Positions 1 through 8,751 of a stretch of 64,000 nt of DNA are shown one piece after another. A program made the position numbers and the translations under genes. The stretch covers positions 1 to 64,000 of the forward strand of contig JAEUIU010000085.1 of the NCBI GenBank assembly GCA_016795065.1, written 5' to 3'. Below the pieces are notes generated by a model. The model was not told the origin of the DNA. It saw nothing but the letters and a program-made list of their open reading frames with translations, and made no database searches. Source of the stretch: Phycisphaerae bacterium (lineage in GTDB: Bacteria > Planctomycetota > Phycisphaerae > Phycisphaerales > SM1A02). How positions within the stretch are numbered: position 1 is the first letter of the stretch; each line of letters begins with the position of its first letter.

Positions 1-1856
1 ACCGTCTCTACGAGGGACGGGCGGTGGTACGTCTGGTCTCGCCGCTGGCCCGCGGCGCCGATCGGCTCGTGGCCGAGCGGGCCCTCGCCCTGAAGTACGA
101 ACTCTGCTGTCCGATTCCCTTCGCACGGGCTGACTACGAGAAGACCTTCGAATCGAACGACGACCTCATCGACACATCAACCAGAGCCGAGGTCGCCGCG
201 GCGATTCGCGCCGAGCCGTCGTTCGATGTTTTGCTCTCCCAGGGTTCGCGCGACGGCGACGTACCACTGTTCGAACTTGACGGCTCACACGCCGACCAGG
301 CCGCCACAGATGATGCCTACCTCGCCTGCACGCGCGTGGTGGTCCAGCAGTCGGATCTGCTTATCGTCGTGTGGGACCAGAAGCGACTTGGCAAGCGGGG
401 CGGTACTGAGAGCGGCGTGGACGAAGCCCGGCGCCTCGGCGTACCGGTTCTTCAGATTGACCCGGCAAACCCGATGGCCTGGACGATCACCAAGCCGGGT
501 ACATCGTTACCGGAGGGTCAGCCGAAGCCCGCATCGGGATCGGTCAACTCGCTCATGGAGGTCGTTGCCTCCATACTTCGCTTGCCGCCCGGCGAGGCGG
601 AGAAGTCTGACCACTCCGAAGGGGCAGAACACCAGGGCGACGGCACGCGTCAGGCAAAGGGTCACGGCAAGACCGACGATCACGACAAGCTGAACATTTT
701 CACGTACTACCGCGAGCGACGCCGTCGCTTCCGCTTCGCGATCTTCTGGCTGCTGTTTCGAGGCTGTCTCACGGTTCCGCTCGCCCCGTCGCGGGAGACG
801 TGGGCCCACCTGAAGAACCTCGTCCGCATCCCCTTCTCCATCCTGAGCAGGGACTTCGAACAGGGGGCGATCAAGGAGTGGCCCACCGATTCGCCCAGTC
901 CGTTAGGGAAGCTCATCGACCGGCTCCGTGCCCCATATGCCTGGGCCGACGGTCTTGCCGTTCGCTGCGCGGATGCCAACCGCAGCGCCTTCGTGGCGAT
1001 GTACCTGCTGGCCTCCATCGCCGTGATCCTCGCCGTCCTGCCGCTGGCCACCGGCTGGGTGAATGACCACAACCATCCCGGAACGCTCGCCGCCGGTTGG
1101 GCAGAGATCGTCACGCTCCTCACCATCCTGACCATCTATATCTTTAACAAGCGATGGCTCTGGCATCCCCGCTGGCTCGAGTATCGCCTCATGGCGGAGT
1201 TCTTCCGTCACCAACGGCTCATGATGCCCTTCGGCGGCGAGAAGCTTTTTCCGGGTCCGCCCGCCCACCTCGATGACTACGGCCACCCCGGCGCTTCATG
1301 GATCGCGTGGTACGTGCGAGCGTACGAACGGGCCATCGGGCTGCCGATCGCCCGCGTGGACCAGGCCTATCTCGAAGAGGCGTATGGCGACGTCACGAAA
1401 GTGCTTGCAGATCAGATCTCCTTCCATCAAGCGTCCGTTCGCCGCTGCCACATGCTCGAGCATCGGATTCACGCGATCGGGCTCTTTCTGATTTCGCTGT
1501 GCTTGGTCGCCTGCCTGTTTCACGTCATCGTCCATCACCTCCACCTGGAGTGGTTCTCACCGGGGGTCCTGCACACGTTCAGCTTTGTGACCGCAGCATT
1601 TCCGGCGATCGGGGCCGCCTTGGAAGGCATCGTCAACCAAGGTGAGTTCCGTCGCGTCGCTCGCCGATCCAAGGCGATGGCATCGCATCTGGCCAGCATC
1701 AAGGCTAAAGCGGATGGTCTTCAGAAAGATAAAGCCCCGCCACTCACTCGGGCCAGTGTCTCGGATATTGCGTCCAGAACCGCCAGCGCGATGATCAACG
1801 AGCTGCTCGACTGGCGCGTGGTCTTCATTGACCGCAAACCCGCCCCGCCAGCCTGA
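1..1856 (+). CDS. SLOG-SLATT-like predicted conflict effector, 5' end missing
   Basis: The frame is open to the left edge, so the true start lies outside the window. Counting from the GTG at base 24, residues 1-190 resemble a SLOG Rossmann domain: SPLARGADRLVAERAL near the start and DLLIVVWDQ, GGTES and PVLQID at about 111-146, the usual SLOG pattern. Two hydrophobic pairs follow, about 322-375 and 482-535. The first is followed by RWLEYRLMAEFFRHQRLM and the second runs into FPAIGAALEGI and RSKAMASHLASI, typical of SLATT two-helix membrane effectors. In known families SLOG senses a nucleotide and SLATT acts on the membrane in anti-phage or conflict systems. That job here is inferred. A polar linker (about 195-235) separates the parts. 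The next gene is a membrane protein 44 bases downstream. Confidence 0.7.
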   Translation, partial: RLYEGRAVVRLVSPLARGADRLVAERALALKYELCCPIPFARADYEKTFESNDDLIDTSTRAEVAAAIRAEPSFDVLLSQGSRDGDVPLFELDGSHADQAATDDAYLACTRVVVQQSDLLIVVWDQKRLGKRGGTESGVDEARRLGVPVLQIDPANPMAWTITKPGTSLPEGQPKPASGSVNSLMEVVASILRLPPGEAEKSDHSEGAEHQGDGTRQAKGHGKTDDHDKLNIFTYYRERRRRFRFAIFWLLFRGCLTVPLAPSRETWAHLKNLVRIPFSILSRDFEQGAIKEWPTDSPSPLGKLIDRLRAPYAWADGLAVRCADANRSAFVAMYLLASIAVILAVLPLATGWVNDHNHPGTLAAGWAEIVTLLTILTIYIFNKRWLWHPRWLEYRLMAEFFRHQRLMMPFGGEKLFPGPPAHLDDYGHPGASWIAWYVRAYERAIGLPIARVDQAYLEEAYGDVTKVLADQISFHQASVRRCHMLEHRIHAIGLFLISLCLVACLFHVIVHHLHLEWFSPGVLHTFSFVTAAFPAIGAALEGIVNQGEFRRVARRSKAMASHLASIKAKADGLQKDKAPPLTRASVSDIASRTASAMINELLDWRVVFIDRKPAPPA

Positions 1857-1900
1857 TTCTCGATCGCCAACGGTCGTGCGCCTCGCCAGAAGTCCGTGAA

Positions 1901-3013
1901 ATGATGGCATCCGAAACCACCGAACCGGAGAGGGCCTTCTTTGAGCGGCGCTGCCTGCGCGAAGCTCTTGCCTGCCTGGCCTATGCGTTCATTCCTGGGT
2001 TGCTCGCTGCGTGGCTCGTCCTCCAACTCATCCACCTGCCGCCCGCCGAGCGATCCTTTGCCTTCGCCAACCCTGCGTTTCGCACGGTCGTCCTCTGTGC
2101 GGCGATCACGCTTCCGCTGCTTGCCCTCGCTCTCTGCTGCGTCCTGTCACGACAGTCGGTCACACTCGATGGGAGGCGACTCCGCATCGAGGACGGAATC
2201 TGGCCGCGGCAACGTGTGCTTGAAGTCTCGGCTGGCGACGTGGAGCAGTGGGCTGTCACCCTCACACCCTACCGATCGCTCCTGGTGGCGGGAACGGGCA
2301 AGTTCGCCCTCACGGTTCGCCTGCGCGGACGGGGCTGGGTGCCCGCGCCGTTGCGCTTCACGACCCTGAAGGAAGCGGAAGCCGCCGAGCTCTCCTTCGA
2401 ACGGCTGCATCGCCTTCCGGATGAGCTAGACGACTTCACCATGGACGAACGCTCGGAGCTCGACGCGTGTTGGCGCGATGCCGCCCTATCGCAGGCCGCA
2501 TCGGTTCGCGTCGTCGCTTCTGGCGATGGCGTGAGGATCCTCCTGCCGCGACGCTTCACACCGCTCTTCTCGGCGCTCATGGCCGCAGCCCTCAGCGGGG
2601 TGTTCATTTGCCTGGGATGGTTTGGCGTGCTCGACCTTCCGCTTTGGTTGGTCTTGCCTCTCGCCGTGACGCTGGTGTGGAGAAGCTACGTGACGGCTGT
2701 GCCGACCGAACTGGTCGTGACCCACCATGAGCTGCGGTGCAACCGCAAGCCGCTGCTTTCGATACCGCTCGATACCTCGGAGCCGATCGTGCTGGACTGC
2801 CGCAGTCGGCTGCGTTCACCGACGCGAGGACGGCAGCCGACCGGCCGCACCCATGACCTTCGAATCGCCGCGCCGGATCGGCCGGTCCTCATCCTTCGCG
2901 ACCTCTCCGCGCACCGCGGACAGATGCTCGCCGCCCTAGCGGCTTTGGAGAGAGCTCTCGGCACACGGGCTTACAGCAGGCCGACGCCATTCAAGGCGAG
3001 CGGACCCGTTTGA
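1901..3013 (+). CDS. Hypothetical membrane protein downstream of SLOG-SLATT gene
   Basis: A 370-residue protein with no family I can name. Hydrophobic stretches at about residues 20-45 and 60-84 form an N-terminal pair, and a third long one lies at about 222-262. Between them is a soluble segment with VTLDGRRLRIEDG that could be a PH-like beta fold of the kind found in bacterial membrane proteins. A second soluble tail follows the last membrane segment. The start is one of two adjacent ATG codons (1901 or 1904). The gene begins 44 bases after the SLOG-SLATT gene on the same strand, so co-transcription is likely. A joint function is only a guess. Confidence 0.7.
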   Translation: MMASETTEPERAFFERRCLREALACLAYAFIPGLLAAWLVLQLIHLPPAERSFAFANPAFRTVVLCAAITLPLLALALCCVLSRQSVTLDGRRLRIEDGIWPRQRVLEVSAGDVEQWAVTLTPYRSLLVAGTGKFALTVRLRGRGWVPAPLRFTTLKEAEAAELSFERLHRLPDELDDFTMDERSELDACWRDAALSQAASVRVVASGDGVRILLPRRFTPLFSALMAAALSGVFICLGWFGVLDLPLWLVLPLAVTLVWRSYVTAVPTELVVTHHELRCNRKPLLSIPLDTSEPIVLDCRSRLRSPTRGRQPTGRTHDLRIAAPDRPVLILRDLSAHRGQMLAALAALERALGTRAYSRPTPFKASGPV

Positions 3014-3053
3014 GTCGTGCCCTCGCTGTCTGCCATCAGTTGCCAGCGAGGTC

Positions 3054-3266
3054 TCACTCGGCCCAGAACTCGGGACCCCGTCCGTGCAGAGGCTTGCGGG
3101 AGACAGGCGTCGCCGGGTGCTTCGACCGGGCCGATCGCGTGCTCGATCCGATCTCAGAGAGGAGCCGGTTCACCTGACCTTGCAAGTCGCCCCGGTGGGT
3201 CGAAGCGGTGTTTCGGGCCAGAGTTCTCAGCTTTTCGCTGATGTCGATTCGCATGCTTCTGTTCAC
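3054..3266 (-). CDS. Possible small protein, 70 aa
   Basis: Short frame with a GTG start (an ATG lies four codons in). A CAGGAG ribosome-binding site sits 8 bases before the GTG, which is the main reason to list it. The N-terminus (MRIDISEKLRTLARNT) could form an amphipathic helix. The tail is rich in Arg, Ser and Pro and looks unstructured. No family recognised. It lies alone between two plus-strand genes, so it may also be a chance frame in GC-rich DNA. Confidence 0.3.
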   Translation of the reverse strand: MNRSMRIDISEKLRTLARNTASTHRGDLQGQVNRLLSEIGSSTRSARSKHPATPVSRKPLHGRGPEFWAE

Positions 3267-3525
3267 GATGGCGCTCCTGACGCACCTGAGAGTCTCCGGG
3301 CAGTTGCGATGAGCGAACGCTCATCTCCCACAAGGGATATCGCATCGAATCGCCTCGGCGTGCACGAGCAAGTTTCCTTGTTCTTCGCTATCGCCGACTA
3401 CTGTTCGCTGATCTACATTGGGGACTCCTTCGCAGGGACCAGTGACGGACGAGGCGTACGCTGGCCAACGTGCCATGCCGTTCCCACGACGTTGTTTTCC
3501 TCCACGCCCCCATGAGGCCAACGAC
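3267..3525. other. Intergenic leader of the kinase gene
   Basis: I see no convincing gene here. The kinase frame stays open upstream through a TTG at 3418 and an ATG at 3475, but the residues it would add (many Arg and Pro) do not look like a domain. I therefore treat this as non-coding leader up to the GTG at 3526. Confidence 0.4.
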
Positions 3526-5367
3526 GTGAGTGCAACACCCTCTGAGAGCGATCTGACGACCCGCCGGATTGTGGCTCATGTCCCGGCGGAGCTGGCCCTG
3601 TTCGACACCCAGATGCGATATCTCGCAGCGAGCGATCGCTGGATGCAGGTCTACGGGCTCGAGGGCAAAGACCTCTTTGGTCGTTGCCACTACGACCTCT
3701 TTCCAGAGATCACGGAGGAATGGAAAACAGTTCATCGACGGGCTTTGCGTGGCGAGACGATTCGCGCCTCGGAAGATCGCTTCGTTCGGAGCGACGGCAC
3801 GGTGCAGTTCCTCCGCTGGGAGGTCTGTCCGTGGTACTCCGATCGCGGCACGATCGGCGGCATCTTCATCGCGGCCGAGGACGTCACGGAGCGCATTCAG
3901 GCCCAACACGACCTGCGCAATAGCCACGACCTGTTGCAGGCAATTCTTGACGCTTCCGGCGACGCGATCATCACCGCCGATCGTGTCGGCACCATTCAGT
4001 CGCTGAATCTCGCCGCCGAGCGCATGTTCGGGTACCGACCGGAGGAGCTCCTCGGCCGCAACATCAGCATCTTCATGCCCCCCGAGTTTCGGACTGAACA
4101 TGACGATTATCTGGAGAAGAACCAGCGCAGCGGCGAAGAACGCTTCATCGGCACGACGCGCGAAGTGGTCGCTGTCCGCAAGGACGGCAGCATGTTCCCG
4201 GCCGAAGTGACGTCCAGTCACGTGCCACGTTTGGACACCCTCACCGGGGTCGTGCGCGACCTCACCGATCGGCGGCGAGCCGAAGCTGCGGCCCGGCAAT
4301 CCGATCGCATGGCATCGATCGGGACGCTTGCCGCGGGATTGGGCCACGATCTCAACAATGTCCTGCTGCCGTTGCGGGCTCGACTCAACGCCCTTGCGTC
4401 GGCCGGACGCGAGGGCGAACTCACCAAGTCTGCACGACGGCATGTCCAGGAGATTCAACGAAGCGTTGCGTACCTTCAGCACCTCGCCGATGGATTGCAT
4501 TACCTGATGGTGCAAACCGATGAACGAGGCGAGAGCGTCGAGGGCGGTCGCTCGACGAACCTGCGCGGATGGTGGTCCCAGACCCGCATCCTGCTGGGTA
4601 ACGCGCTTCCGCGCCACGCCAAGCTCGTCGGGGCCTTTGCGACGAGTTTGCCGCAAGCCCGACTTGCTCCGCATGCGTTGACCCAGGCCGTCCTGAATCT
4701 GGTCGTGAACGCCGGGCAGGCCATCACTCCGGACCATGGCCAGGACGGACGGGGGATCATTCGTGTTGAGGCGACCACCACGACGGATGACACTGGCACA
4801 TGGATCAGGCTCGCCGTACGGGACAACGGCTCGGGCATGACCGATGAGGTCAAGCGACAGGCCACCGATCTCTTCTTCACCACCAAACCACTCGGCGTGG
4901 GCTCCGGCCTCGGCCTGGCTCTTGTTCGGCGCGTCATGGATGAGGTCGGCGGTCGAGTGGACATCGAATCGAGCCTTGGCGTTGGCACCGCCATCACGCT
5001 GGTGATCCCCGCGATTCCGATCGTCAAGAGGAAGAAGGCGACCAGGCAACAAGCCAACGCCGTCATTTCCGTTCGGGACAGTCGAACCGGCTCCCTCATC
5101 GCCCAACTTCTCAGCGATCGGGGCGTGCCGACCGAGATGAAGGAAGCTCCGGGGCGATCCTCGATCTGGATCATTGACGAACACGTCCCGCTCGCAGCCG
5201 CCAGCGCCTGGCGTCGGAAGTCACCCAGCGGCGCGCTTGTCCGATTGACCGATCCCTCCCTCCCGACCGATGCCTCGTGGCATCTGCTCGAACCCATCGA
5301 GATCAACTCTCCCGACGACCTCGATGCGATTCGCGCCGGGCTCACTCGGGTTGTCGCCGGGCCATAA
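3526..5367 (+). CDS. PAS-PAS sensor histidine kinase with FixL-like PAS
   Basis: Soluble sensor kinase with no membrane helix seen. Order: PAS 1 (about 22-125), PAS 2 (about 142-255), a dimerisation/phospho-acceptor helix with the His in LAAGLGHDLNN (about 274), then a HATPase domain with DNGSGM and SGLGLAL. PAS 2 resembles FixL: FRTEHDDYL and IGTTREVVAVRKDG place a His (about 192) and an Arg (about 212) 20 residues apart, the spacing of the haem ligand and the oxygen-sensing Arg in rhizobial FixL. After the ATPase about 100 residues remain (SVRDSRTGSLIAQLL onward), perhaps a degenerate receiver. GTG 3526 was chosen because GAGG lies 8 bases upstream; ATG 3475 is possible. A response regulator starts 10 bases after the stop. 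Confidence 0.85.
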   Translation: MSATPSESDLTTRRIVAHVPAELALFDTQMRYLAASDRWMQVYGLEGKDLFGRCHYDLFPEITEEWKTVHRRALRGETIRASEDRFVRSDGTVQFLRWEVCPWYSDRGTIGGIFIAAEDVTERIQAQHDLRNSHDLLQAILDASGDAIITADRVGTIQSLNLAAERMFGYRPEELLGRNISIFMPPEFRTEHDDYLEKNQRSGEERFIGTTREVVAVRKDGSMFPAEVTSSHVPRLDTLTGVVRDLTDRRRAEAAARQSDRMASIGTLAAGLGHDLNNVLLPLRARLNALASAGREGELTKSARRHVQEIQRSVAYLQHLADGLHYLMVQTDERGESVEGGRSTNLRGWWSQTRILLGNALPRHAKLVGAFATSLPQARLAPHALTQAVLNLVVNAGQAITPDHGQDGRGIIRVEATTTTDDTGTWIRLAVRDNGSGMTDEVKRQATDLFFTTKPLGVGSGLGLALVRRVMDEVGGRVDIESSLGVGTAITLVIPAIPIVKRKKATRQQANAVISVRDSRTGSLIAQLLSDRGVPTEMKEAPGRSSIWIIDEHVPLAAASAWRRKSPSGALVRLTDPSLPTDASWHLLEPIEINSPDDLDAIRAGLTRVVAGP

Positions 5368-5377
5368 GGAGCTCCAC

Positions 5378-6178
5378 GTGAGGCCGTTCTTTGCACACTC
5401 TGGCTCGGACCCCGAAGGAACATCCCGTTTGGCACGACGCCGCGGCGCGGCAGGGCCGCTCCAGGACGGGACACCGCGGCCACCGGTGCGGGTGCTCTGC
5501 GTTGATGATCATGCCGTCCTTGTCGAAGGCCTCCGCGCCCAGTTCCATCTCGACGGGGGTATCCAACTCATCGGGCGATTGGCCAGCGCTGCCGACCTCA
5601 TCGAACACGTGGAACGACTCCGACCGGACGTGATCGTCCTCGACATCGAGATGCCTGGCCCCGACGTCTTTGAGGCGGCAGATCGGCTTCGACAGGCCCA
5701 CCCCGCAACGCGCTTCCTCTTCCTCAGCGCCCATGTGCGTGACAGTTACCTCGCCGCGGCCTACAAGGCGGGCGCATGGGGGTACTTCGCGAAAGGCGAT
5801 GAGCTCGACGACATCGTCAGCGGCATCAAGACGGTTGCCGAAAGCCAACGGGCGACGTTCGTGATGGGGCCAAAGGTACGACAGCGATGCACTTCCTGTG
5901 GTCCCTCGTCGCTGTTGGCGTTCGGATTTGGGCCGTCGCGGCGATCCGCAGCCTCGTCTATCAAGCCAGTCACGCAGTTGGAGTCCCTCTCCTCGCGAGA
6001 GGTCGAGGTCTTGCGCCTCATCGGTAAGGGCCGCTCGCGACAGGAGATCGCGGTGGAACTGGCCCGCAGCGTGAAAACGATCGATGGGCACCAAGATCGC
6101 ATCCTGAAGAAGCTGGGACTCGACTCCCGGGCGGAGCTCACCCGCTTTGCCATTCGCGAAGGGCTCGCCGAGGCGTAA
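5378..6178 (+). CDS. LuxR/NarL-family response regulator, partner of the PAS kinase
   Basis: Receiver domain with VRVLCVDDHAVL, phospho-acceptor Asp in VIVLDIEMPG (about residue 89) and the conserved Lys in YFAKGDE, followed by a LuxR-type DNA-binding domain (LSSREVEVLRLIGKG, then SVKTIDGHQDRILKKL). The GTG start at 5378 has AAGGAG overlapping the kinase stop codon, so the two genes are an operon and almost surely a cognate pair, in the same arrangement as FixL-FixJ. An extension of about 36 residues precedes the receiver. The linker between the domains contains CTSC, an odd cysteine pair that could bind metal or respond to redox state. The 3' end overlaps the convergent gene by 41 bases. Confidence 0.85.
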   Translation: MRPFFAHSGSDPEGTSRLARRRGAAGPLQDGTPRPPVRVLCVDDHAVLVEGLRAQFHLDGGIQLIGRLASAADLIEHVERLRPDVIVLDIEMPGPDVFEAADRLRQAHPATRFLFLSAHVRDSYLAAAYKAGAWGYFAKGDELDDIVSGIKTVAESQRATFVMGPKVRQRCTSCGPSSLLAFGFGPSRRSAASSIKPVTQLESLSSREVEVLRLIGKGRSRQEIAVELARSVKTIDGHQDRILKKLGLDSRAELTRFAIREGLAEA

Positions 6179-7322
6179 GTCTCCTGCTCCGATTCCTCGG
6201 CGGCCGTTGAGGGATGTCCCACACGCCGCCGCAGCATGGGCAACCCAGGCTGTCCTTGCCGCTTGAAGGCCGAACGCGTTTCAGACGCCAGCCGCAGACT
6301 GGACACCCCCGCAACCTGATCCGCAAGCGATTGGCCCGGCGCACACCTCGCACAAACGCGAAGGCCGCTACAGCCAGAAGCGGCAGGGCGATGGGAGCGG
6401 CGTCGGCCCCCATTCTGGGTTTCTGGTCCAGGATCAGGGCCACCAAGGCGCTGCCGATGGGGACGCCAAACGCGCCGAGAAGGACAGCGATCGCCGTCCA
6501 CGCCGGAATCTCCGCGAGAATGCGGCGGGTTTCCCTCCGCGCGGGTGGAGCCATGAGATTCGGCCGAATGCCCTTCCTTTGCACGCCGCGGCCGTCTGCC
6601 ACCGCTTCCCCGACGCCCGGACGCACCCCGGTCGCGACGCTCCGAACGAGTGAGGCCATCTCATACAGCCCGGTCGACGACGACCCGATGTCGATTGTTC
6701 CCACGCGCTCGCGCTGCCACGCCGCGCCGCATGGACAGGTGGTGAGGGTGTCGGGGCGGCGCGGGCTATCGCAGGCAAGGCGACTCCCGCAGGAGGGGCA
6801 ACGGCGGACGGAGAGAAGGCAGCGGGTCCACGCGTCGGCACGGCGGACGCGTGACCGCCTACTCGACCTGTCCAAGAGGAATGCCGCCAGAATCATGGGA
6901 CCCATGGTCAAGCCGAAAAGAAGCAGGCCACCCCACCACTGAAAGTCGCTCGGCTGTCCTTCCCATCCGATTCTCTGTGGGTCGCGCGGCACCCAGCCGT
7001 CGAAGAGCGTGATCAGGCCGAACGCCAGCAGCATGCCCCCTATGGGAACGACGCTGAATGCCGAGAGCGCAGCAATAAACCCCAGCAACGTGATCGAATC
7101 CCGCTTGACCTGGCTCAGAAGGCGGGACAACGGCTCGGCCGCTGCTGGGCCAAACAGGTCGGGAAGGTCCCGCAGGTTGAACTGCCCTATCGGGACTAGC
7201 CGCCCGCTGTCGTCCGTGACCGAGCGCTCCCTCTGGAGTCGCTTGCTCTTCCCCTCGCGTTCGAGGAAGCCGCGCCACCCTCTCGGCTTTGGCTTGGGCC
7301 AATCCATCGCTTCAGCACCCAT
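6138..7322 (-). CDS. Membrane protein with two zinc-ribbon motifs
   Basis: A 394-residue protein with two repeats of the same plan: a pair of membrane helices, then a four-cysteine knuckle. The first helices lie at about 80-102 and 130-147 and are followed by CPSCGSRL and CPCGAAW. The second lie at about 270-292 and 302-320 and are followed by CPVCGWRL and CPCCGGVW. The cysteines suggest zinc-ribbon folds on one face of the membrane. The duplication suggests internal gene doubling. No function known to me. It converges on the response regulator with a 41-base overlap of coding ends. ATG 7322 or ATG 7307 could be the start; neither has a clear ribosome-binding site. Confidence 0.75.
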   Translation of the reverse strand: MGAEAMDWPKPKPRGWRGFLEREGKSKRLQRERSVTDDSGRLVPIGQFNLRDLPDLFGPAAAEPLSRLLSQVKRDSITLLGFIAALSAFSVVPIGGMLLAFGLITLFDGWVPRDPQRIGWEGQPSDFQWWGGLLLFGLTMGPMILAAFLLDRSSRRSRVRRADAWTRCLLSVRRCPSCGSRLACDSPRRPDTLTTCPCGAAWQRERVGTIDIGSSSTGLYEMASLVRSVATGVRPGVGEAVADGRGVQRKGIRPNLMAPPARRETRRILAEIPAWTAIAVLLGAFGVPIGSALVALILDQKPRMGADAAPIALPLLAVAAFAFVRGVRRANRLRIRLRGCPVCGWRLKRVRPSSGKDSLGCPCCGGVWDIPQRPPRNRSRRLTPRRALREWQSG

Positions 7323-7491
7323 TCCCAGAGAGTATCTCGCCGTTCCGACCGCTCATGGCTTGAGATAGGGAGGCTACCTCAAGGCTGGCGTTTTTCTTTG
7401 GAGAAAACGGTGGCCGCGATATGTTCATGTGAATTGGCCATCCGGAGCCTGAGGCTGTGGCCAATCAAACCACTCGAAACACTGGATCTCC

Positions 7492-8709
7492 ATGCCGCTC
7501 TGTGCTCTTGCCGCTGCAACCGCCCTGCACACATCCGTCCTCGCTGCTCCTCCGGTCGTCACGTTCCTGCCGGCGGGAAGCAAGGCCTACAAGACATCCG
7601 ACGACGGATCCGTCGTCGTCGGACTGGCGGGAGCGAACGCCTTCCGATGGACCAAGGCCGGCGGATATGAAGTCCTTTCCGGCATTCATGCCGGGCTACC
7701 GCTCGTGAGCGTTTCTGGGGACGGCCTGCACATCGTCTCCGACGCACCAAACGGCGCGGGCAAGATGAACGCCGCCTTCTGGGAAGGCGGATCCACGTGG
7801 TCGCTCCTTCCGACGACCGGGTTCGTCTCGTGCGATGCGTTCCTCCTCAACGGTTACGACACCAACAGTGATGGCTCCGTGGTGGTGGGCCTGGGCTGGA
7901 TCACCGGCTGCAAGGCCCACGCGTTCCGATGGGATTCGGTCAACGGCTCCGTCGACTTGGGTTCGCTGGTCGCCACCCGGTCCTCCCGCGCTAACGGCGT
8001 CAATGCCGACGGCACGATCATCGTCGGCTGGCAGGACACGGCGACCGGCCAGCGCCGCGGCGCCCGGTGGATCGATGGCGTCGAGAGCTACATGCCCAAC
8101 TACGTCTCGGGCGCAAGCTCCTACGTCGTGGGCGAAGCGTTGGGCATCAGCGACAACGGCCAGCACATCGTCGGCTACAACGTCTTCAACGCCCCCGCCG
8201 GACCCGGCTGGCACTTCGACGACAACACCGACACGATGTACGCACTCCAGAATCTCGCCCAGTTCGGAACCCAAGATGCACTCGTGGGTGGCGTGACTGA
8301 CGACGGTACGGTTTGCGTCGGCTCAAGCGGCGGCATCCCGATCGGACGCAAGGCCATCATCTGGTTCAACAACGGAGCGCCTCTCGACCTGGTGACCCAT
8401 ATCCAGTCACTCGGCGGCAGCACCGCGCCGTACACGTCGCTTGGCACCGCAATGGACATCTCGCCCGACGGCCGGACGATCGTCGGCTGGGGGACGGGCC
8501 CCGGCAACCCTGCGGGCGGTTGGATCGTCCACTTCCCGATCGAGTGCCCGGCTGATCTCAACGATGACGGAACCGTCGGCGCCGACGACCTTGCCGTCCT
8601 GCTGGGCGCCTGGGGAGGTCGCGGCAGCGCCGACCTCACTGGCGACGGCGTGGTCGGGGCCGAGGACCTGGCCATTCTGCTCGGGGCGTGGGGCGCGTGC
8701 CCGAACTAG
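7492..8709 (+). CDS. Secreted HAF-repeat protein with C-terminal dockerin-like tag
   Basis: Signal peptide (MPLCALAAATALHTSVLAA) followed by a run of about 40-residue repeats with the signature 'S.DGSVVVG....A.RW', as in DDGSVVVGLAGANAFRW, DGTIIVGWQ and DGRTIVGWG. This is the HAF-repeat or autotransporter-like beta-propeller type. The last 60 residues are a double dockerin-like motif, DLNDDGTVGADDLAVLLG and DLTGDGVVGAEDLAILLG, each with the Asp/Asn pattern of a calcium loop. The protein is probably exported and held at the surface or in a complex through this tag. It is the first of seven so tagged in the next 12 kb. The start has only a weak ribosome-binding site. Confidence 0.85.
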   Translation: MPLCALAAATALHTSVLAAPPVVTFLPAGSKAYKTSDDGSVVVGLAGANAFRWTKAGGYEVLSGIHAGLPLVSVSGDGLHIVSDAPNGAGKMNAAFWEGGSTWSLLPTTGFVSCDAFLLNGYDTNSDGSVVVGLGWITGCKAHAFRWDSVNGSVDLGSLVATRSSRANGVNADGTIIVGWQDTATGQRRGARWIDGVESYMPNYVSGASSYVVGEALGISDNGQHIVGYNVFNAPAGPGWHFDDNTDTMYALQNLAQFGTQDALVGGVTDDGTVCVGSSGGIPIGRKAIIWFNNGAPLDLVTHIQSLGGSTAPYTSLGTAMDISPDGRTIVGWGTGPGNPAGGWIVHFPIECPADLNDDGTVGADDLAVLLGAWGGRGSADLTGDGVVGAEDLAILLGAWGACPN

Positions 8710-8751
8710 GCTCGCAACGCGTCGCCAAAGCGGTTCCCTTCGATCTGACGC

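Noticed and set aside
3388..5184. Long open frame on the minus strand over the PAS kinase
   Set aside because: The plus strand has a clear two-PAS kinase; the antisense frame has no domain and arises from the high-GC codon bias.
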